Assembly: GCA_910588235.1 (NCBI GenBank)
Contig: CAJUOQ010000057.1
Coordinates: 1-8,358 of the forward strand
Length of the DNA stretch: 8,358 bases
Direction: 5' to 3'
Source: an uncultured Atopostipes sp.
Lineage (GTDB): Bacteria; Bacillota; Bacilli; Lactobacillales; Carnobacteriaceae_A
A model generated the notes under the pieces. The model ran no database searches. It was given only the letters and a program-made list of their open reading frames with translations, and had not been told where the DNA came from. This document shows positions 5,941-8,358 of the stretch, one piece after another (positions within the stretch are counted from its first letter, which is position 1; every line of letters begins with the position of its first letter). The translations under genes and the position numbers were made by a program.

Positions 5941-7134
5941 TTATTGTAGCGTGACTAAAATAGAAGATAGGATACCAGCTAATACAACAGAGGCAATAGA
6001 AACAGTCACGAAACCAGCCACTAACATTTTCGGTTGAATTTCTTCACGAATCGCTTCGATTTCAGCATCGTTCTCACCAATAGAGTTAGCGACTTCGTTA
6101 GGGACAATGAAGGTCCCTGGGAAACCGAATAAGGCCGAAATCCCAATACCGATCCCCATCCAAAGAGAAACGTTTAAAAACTTACTCGCGAGGAGTGAGA
6201 AGATAATGATCCCTACTGCTCCGAGCAATAGTGTAATAACAATCATCGGTAATAGTTCCAACAAGACATCTGGAGTTGCTGTCGCTAAACTTCCTAAAAT
6301 AACAACCGTTAAACTAGCCATTGCTAATCCATAAGAGTTGGATTTATTTAAAGGAGCCTCTTCAATCAGACCAAAGTGATGAGCGAATACGCCTAAAATT
6401 AAGGCTAGGACGTTTGTATCTAAGTAGTTATAACCTGTTAAGTTAACAACTGTTTGTGAAATAAATAAAGCAATAGAAGCAATTAAGGCTGCTTTTGCTA
6501 AATACCATTCATCCGATTTATATTTATTCGGAATATCTAGTCGTTTCTCTTCAGTGACAATCCGAGGTTCTTCTCCAGTTGTTCCGCTTAACGTTCCTGC
6601 ACGATAAGCTTCCCGAACTTTTAAACCTTCTTTTTTCAAAACAAAAGAGGCAATAGGATAACCGATAAATCCTTGGACGACAACTAATAAGGAAGCAAAA
6701 ATGGAGAGTTCGGGTAGACCAATAGCGGCGGCAGCTTCACCCATTTGAATTCCTCCAACAACACCACCCGCAATCGGTGCTGAAGCGACCATGGCTGCTT
6801 CAAGTCCCACAAAAAATTGGCCAACAAAGATGACAAAAATAACAATCCCAACAATCGCTGCTAATGCAATAACGACCGTCCGCCATTGTTCTTTCAATTG
6901 TTGGATATTCATGGAAGAACCAATGTGTACTAGTAAAATAGGGATCAACATTTGTCCCAGAGCCTGTAAGGTAGAATCAGCAAAAATGGTCCGTGGTAAA
7001 CCAAGTGAAAATGCGATTAAAAAGAAAATAGAGACAGAAAACAGCATAGAGACGATACTTCGTGTTTTCACGGCCAACATATTTCCTAAAGAAATGATAA
7101 AAATAATAAATGTAAATGCATATAATGGAGTCAT
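5941..7134 (-). CDS. Polytopic membrane protein, probable secondary transporter of unknown substrate
   Basis: This is a 397-residue integral membrane protein with about ten or eleven hydrophobic segments. The start ATG at 7134 has AAAGGA just upstream (from 7141) with a six-base gap. An in-frame start at 7236 would add 34 residues but lies upstream of the predicted transcription start near 7177, so I reject it. The halves look pseudo-repeated: a glycine-rich re-entrant-like stretch APIAGGVVGGIQMGEAAAAIGLPEL in the first half and GIGIGISALFGFPGTFIVPNEVA in the second, joined by a hydrophilic linker (EEKRLDIPNKYKSDEW). This resembles the inverted two-halves layout of ESS/GltS-type sodium:solute symporters, but I see no diagnostic motif and keep the function open. 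It is transcribed alone, with its own promoter and terminator. Confidence 0.8.
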   Translation of the reverse strand: MTPLYAFTFIIFIISLGNMLAVKTRSIVSMLFSVSIFFLIAFSLGLPRTIFADSTLQALGQMLIPILLVHIGSSMNIQQLKEQWRTVVIALAAIVGIVIFVIFVGQFFVGLEAAMVASAPIAGGVVGGIQMGEAAAAIGLPELSIFASLLVVVQGFIGYPIASFVLKKEGLKVREAYRAGTLSGTTGEEPRIVTEEKRLDIPNKYKSDEWYLAKAALIASIALFISQTVVNLTGYNYLDTNVLALILGVFAHHFGLIEEAPLNKSNSYGLAMASLTVVILGSLATATPDVLLELLPMIVITLLLGAVGIIIFSLLASKFLNVSLWMGIGIGISALFGFPGTFIVPNEVANSIGENDAEIEAIREEIQPKMLVAGFVTVSIASVVLAGILSSILVTLQ

Positions 7135-7183
7135 AATTGTTCCTTTCTTTCTAACTATATGAGCTTTTAATGAGTGTTTTTTA

Positions 7184-7212
7184 ATATTAGAGGACAATGT
7201 TATAAGAGTCAA
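7184..7212 (-). promoter_or_regulatory. Promoter of the 397-residue membrane protein gene
   Basis: On the minus strand, -35 TTGACT (7207-7212) and -10 TAATAT (7184-7189) are separated by exactly 17 bases. Start of transcription near 7177 leaves a 40-45 base leader with no room for a riboswitch. This promoter fixes the downstream ATG at 7134 as the translation start. Confidence 0.78.
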
Positions 7213-7214
7213 TA

Positions 7215-7234
7215 GGAGAACCTCCGAATTCTCC
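7215..7234. repeat. Inverted repeat upstream of -35, possible operator
   Basis: GGAGAA (7215-7220) and TTCTCC (7229-7234) form a perfect 6+6 inverted repeat with an eight-base centre. It lies two bases upstream of the -35 of the membrane protein promoter, a typical place for an activator or repressor dimer. No regulator gene is present in the window, so its role is inferred from position only. Confidence 0.4.
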
Positions 7235-7296
7235 ATAAAAACTCATAATTATTTAATAAAGCGAATACATTATATTTTTACATCCCTTTTAGGAAT

Positions 7297-7328
7297 AAAA
7301 AGAAGCCCACAAATCGATTTGTGAGCCT
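7297..7328 (-). terminator. Terminator of the squalene/phytoene synthase family gene
   Basis: On the minus strand AGGCUCACAAAUC pairs with GAUUUGUGGGCUU (7328 to 7303), centred on the 16-base perfect palindrome CACAAATCGATTTGTG (7308-7323), and a C plus U5 tract follows. It begins about 35 bases after the stop codon of the upstream gene on this strand. A second, outer inverted repeat surrounds it (7282-7293 with 7326-7339). Confidence 0.88.
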
Positions 7329-7362
7329 AAAAAAGGGATAGAAAATCGTTATTTTTTTGTCT

Positions 7363-8196
7363 TTATTGTTTGTCTACTTCATTTTGTACTTCGGTAACCG
7401 TTTCTTCGACTTCTTGGCGGTTCATTTTCTCGCGGCCTTCTTTCATCGCCGCAAGACTTTTATGCGCGAAAGCAAGGGGAAGTTTGCAGAAGAGAATCGT
7501 ACTTCTTTCAGTCAATGTATCGATATAAGCATCCGCTTTCGCGAGATTTTTATCCGCATAAGCAAAAAGATCGGCACGAGTCCAACCATTAGGCACAAAG
7601 CTAACCCCGCGCTCATTCATATCTTCCTCTTCGTTTCTCAAAATATTAACCGCTTGAAGACCTCTGCCAAATCCAATTGCTAAGTCAAAGTCGGCATCAT
7701 ATCCATAAGACCAGTCCCAAATTTTTGAAAGGAAAACACCGACGATACCGGCTACATAATAAGTGTAATCATCTAGGTCTTCTTTTGTTTGAACATCCCA
7801 GTTCTTCTCGGCCCATTTACCCATACCGTACGCCATTTCTGAACCGGTCTCTCGTAAAATAGGCTGCGCTGTTTCCGGGCAAGCTTCGAGCCAATCCACT
7901 AAACGTACCGACACTTCCGGTAACTGTTCTTGAATGGGCGCGATAATTTCAAAATATTCTGCTTCCGTGAAAGGTTCTTTGAACAATTCACTGAGTTGTA
8001 ACAGGATGGTTGTTTTGGTTTCGTTGGGAATGGTTTCGTGGTCTTCAATTTCATCAATCGCTCGATAAACCAAGTAAGCAGTCGAGACCGCTTGTTTTAA
8101 ATCTTTTTTTAATAGATTAATCGGAATAAAAAAGGTACGACTTGTTTCTTTTAATACACGCATGACATCTTTGGGGAATTTCTTTTTTCTAGGCAT
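7363..8196 (-). CDS. Squalene/phytoene synthase family protein
   Basis: This 277-residue protein belongs to the head-to-head prenyl synthase family (squalene, dehydrosqualene and phytoene synthases). Visible motifs: SRTFFIPI (19-26), first aspartate-rich region YRAIDEIED (44-52) with D48 and D52, YYVAGIVGVFLSKIW (146-160), and second region GRGLQAVNILRNEEEDMNERG (177-197). The second motif reads NxxxD (N188, D192) where proven synthases have DxxxD. I start at 8196, which has GGAG (8203-8206) six bases upstream, rather than the ATG at 8208, which has only a poor site. The family normally joins two prenyl diphosphates, and C30 carotenoid synthases are known in Gram-positive cocci. No desaturase or other carotenoid gene is in the window, so the product is unknown; a diverged activity such as phosphatase (as reported for B. 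subtilis YisP) is possible. Confidence 0.88.
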   Translation of the reverse strand: MPRKKKFPKDVMRVLKETSRTFFIPINLLKKDLKQAVSTAYLVYRAIDEIEDHETIPNETKTTILLQLSELFKEPFTEAEYFEIIAPIQEQLPEVSVRLVDWLEACPETAQPILRETGSEMAYGMGKWAEKNWDVQTKEDLDDYTYYVAGIVGVFLSKIWDWSYGYDADFDLAIGFGRGLQAVNILRNEEEDMNERGVSFVPNGWTRADLFAYADKNLAKADAYIDTLTERSTILFCKLPLAFAHKSLAAMKEGREKMNRQEVEETVTEVQNEVDKQ

Positions 8197-8232
8197 AATA
8201 TTCTCCATTTCTATCTTCTGTTTTGTATGTTC

Positions 8233-8238
8233 ATTATA
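8233..8238 (-). promoter_or_regulatory. Likely -10 box of the squalene/phytoene synthase family gene
   Basis: A perfect TATAAT on the minus strand lies 37 bases upstream of the start codon at 8196, within the run TTATATAAT. The hexamer 17 bases further upstream (TTTCTA) is a poor -35, so the promoter may be weak or activator-dependent. Confidence 0.45.
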
Positions 8239-8358
8239 TAAGAAGTGTTCATAATTAGAAAGGAACAGGTGAAAAAGGTATGTGTCAATATTTCCTCGGA
8301 AATCTATTTTCTCAAAAACAAGACCCTATTCAGTTCATATGATTCTTTCCCTTTGATG
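8239..8358. other. Window edge, no gene that can be called
   Basis: Two short frames run off the edge. One is a plus-strand frame from GTG at 8269, with AAAGGA at 8259-8264 only four bases before it. The other is a minus-strand frame ending in TAG at 8304-8306. Each shows 30 or fewer residues without a recognisable motif, so neither is called. Confidence 0.3.

Noticed and set aside
6791..7162. Plus-strand open frame of 123 codons inside the 397-residue membrane protein gene
   Set aside because: Shadow frame antisense to a well supported gene, without start signals or family resemblance.
7135..7236. N-terminal extension of 34 residues on the 397-residue membrane protein
   Set aside because: The upstream ATG lies before the predicted transcription start (near 7177) and lacks a good ribosome binding site, while the ATG at 7134 has a good one and is followed at once by a membrane segment.
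8269..8358. Partial plus-strand gene starting at GTG 8269
   Set aside because: Only 30 codons are visible, the ribosome binding site is too close to the start, and no recognisable motif is present. A minus-strand frame ending at 8304 is equally open, so neither can be chosen.

Overview
The window looks like chromosomal DNA from a low-GC Gram-positive bacterium, most likely a lactic-acid-type member of the Lactobacillales such as a Carnobacteriaceae relative. The evidence is the AT-rich intergenic DNA, strong purine-rich ribosome binding sites, near-consensus housekeeping promoters with 17-bp spacers, a T-box leader, and hairpin-plus-U-tract terminators after nearly every unit. The genus cannot be settled from the sequence alone. 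There are no mobile elements, CRISPR arrays, tRNAs or rRNAs.

Layout. (1) 1-2975, plus strand: promoter, T-box leader with antiterminator and terminator, then a tight three-gene operon of a DUF3100 membrane protein, a 151-residue membrane protein and an M20D amidohydrolase. A bidirectional terminator follows. (2) 3114-4473, minus strand: a cation:proton-antiporter-superfamily gene whose leader is a fluoride (crcB-type) riboswitch, including the pseudoknot and an overlapping intrinsic terminator. (3) 4613-5797, plus strand: a second, stand-alone M20D amidohydrolase. (4) 5873-7234, minus strand: a polytopic membrane protein of unknown substrate, with its own promoter, a possible operator and a terminator. 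(5) 7297-8238, minus strand: a squalene/phytoene synthase family protein with an altered second aspartate-rich motif. The last ~120 bases hold no gene I can call.

How the genes fit together. The first operon reads as an amino-acid scavenging unit: two membrane proteins would import a conjugated amino acid, the M20D enzyme would hydrolyse the amide bond, and the T-box would switch the unit on when the matching tRNA is uncharged. The antiporter gene is independently wired to fluoride and probably protects the cell by exporting fluoride or adjusting ions during fluoride stress. The two M20D enzymes are paralogues with different control. The most notable observations are the fluoride riboswitch in front of an antiporter rather than crcB, and the T-box on an uncharacterised DUF3100/M20D operon. 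That T-box also has a specifier reading that does not agree with its discriminator-pairing base.
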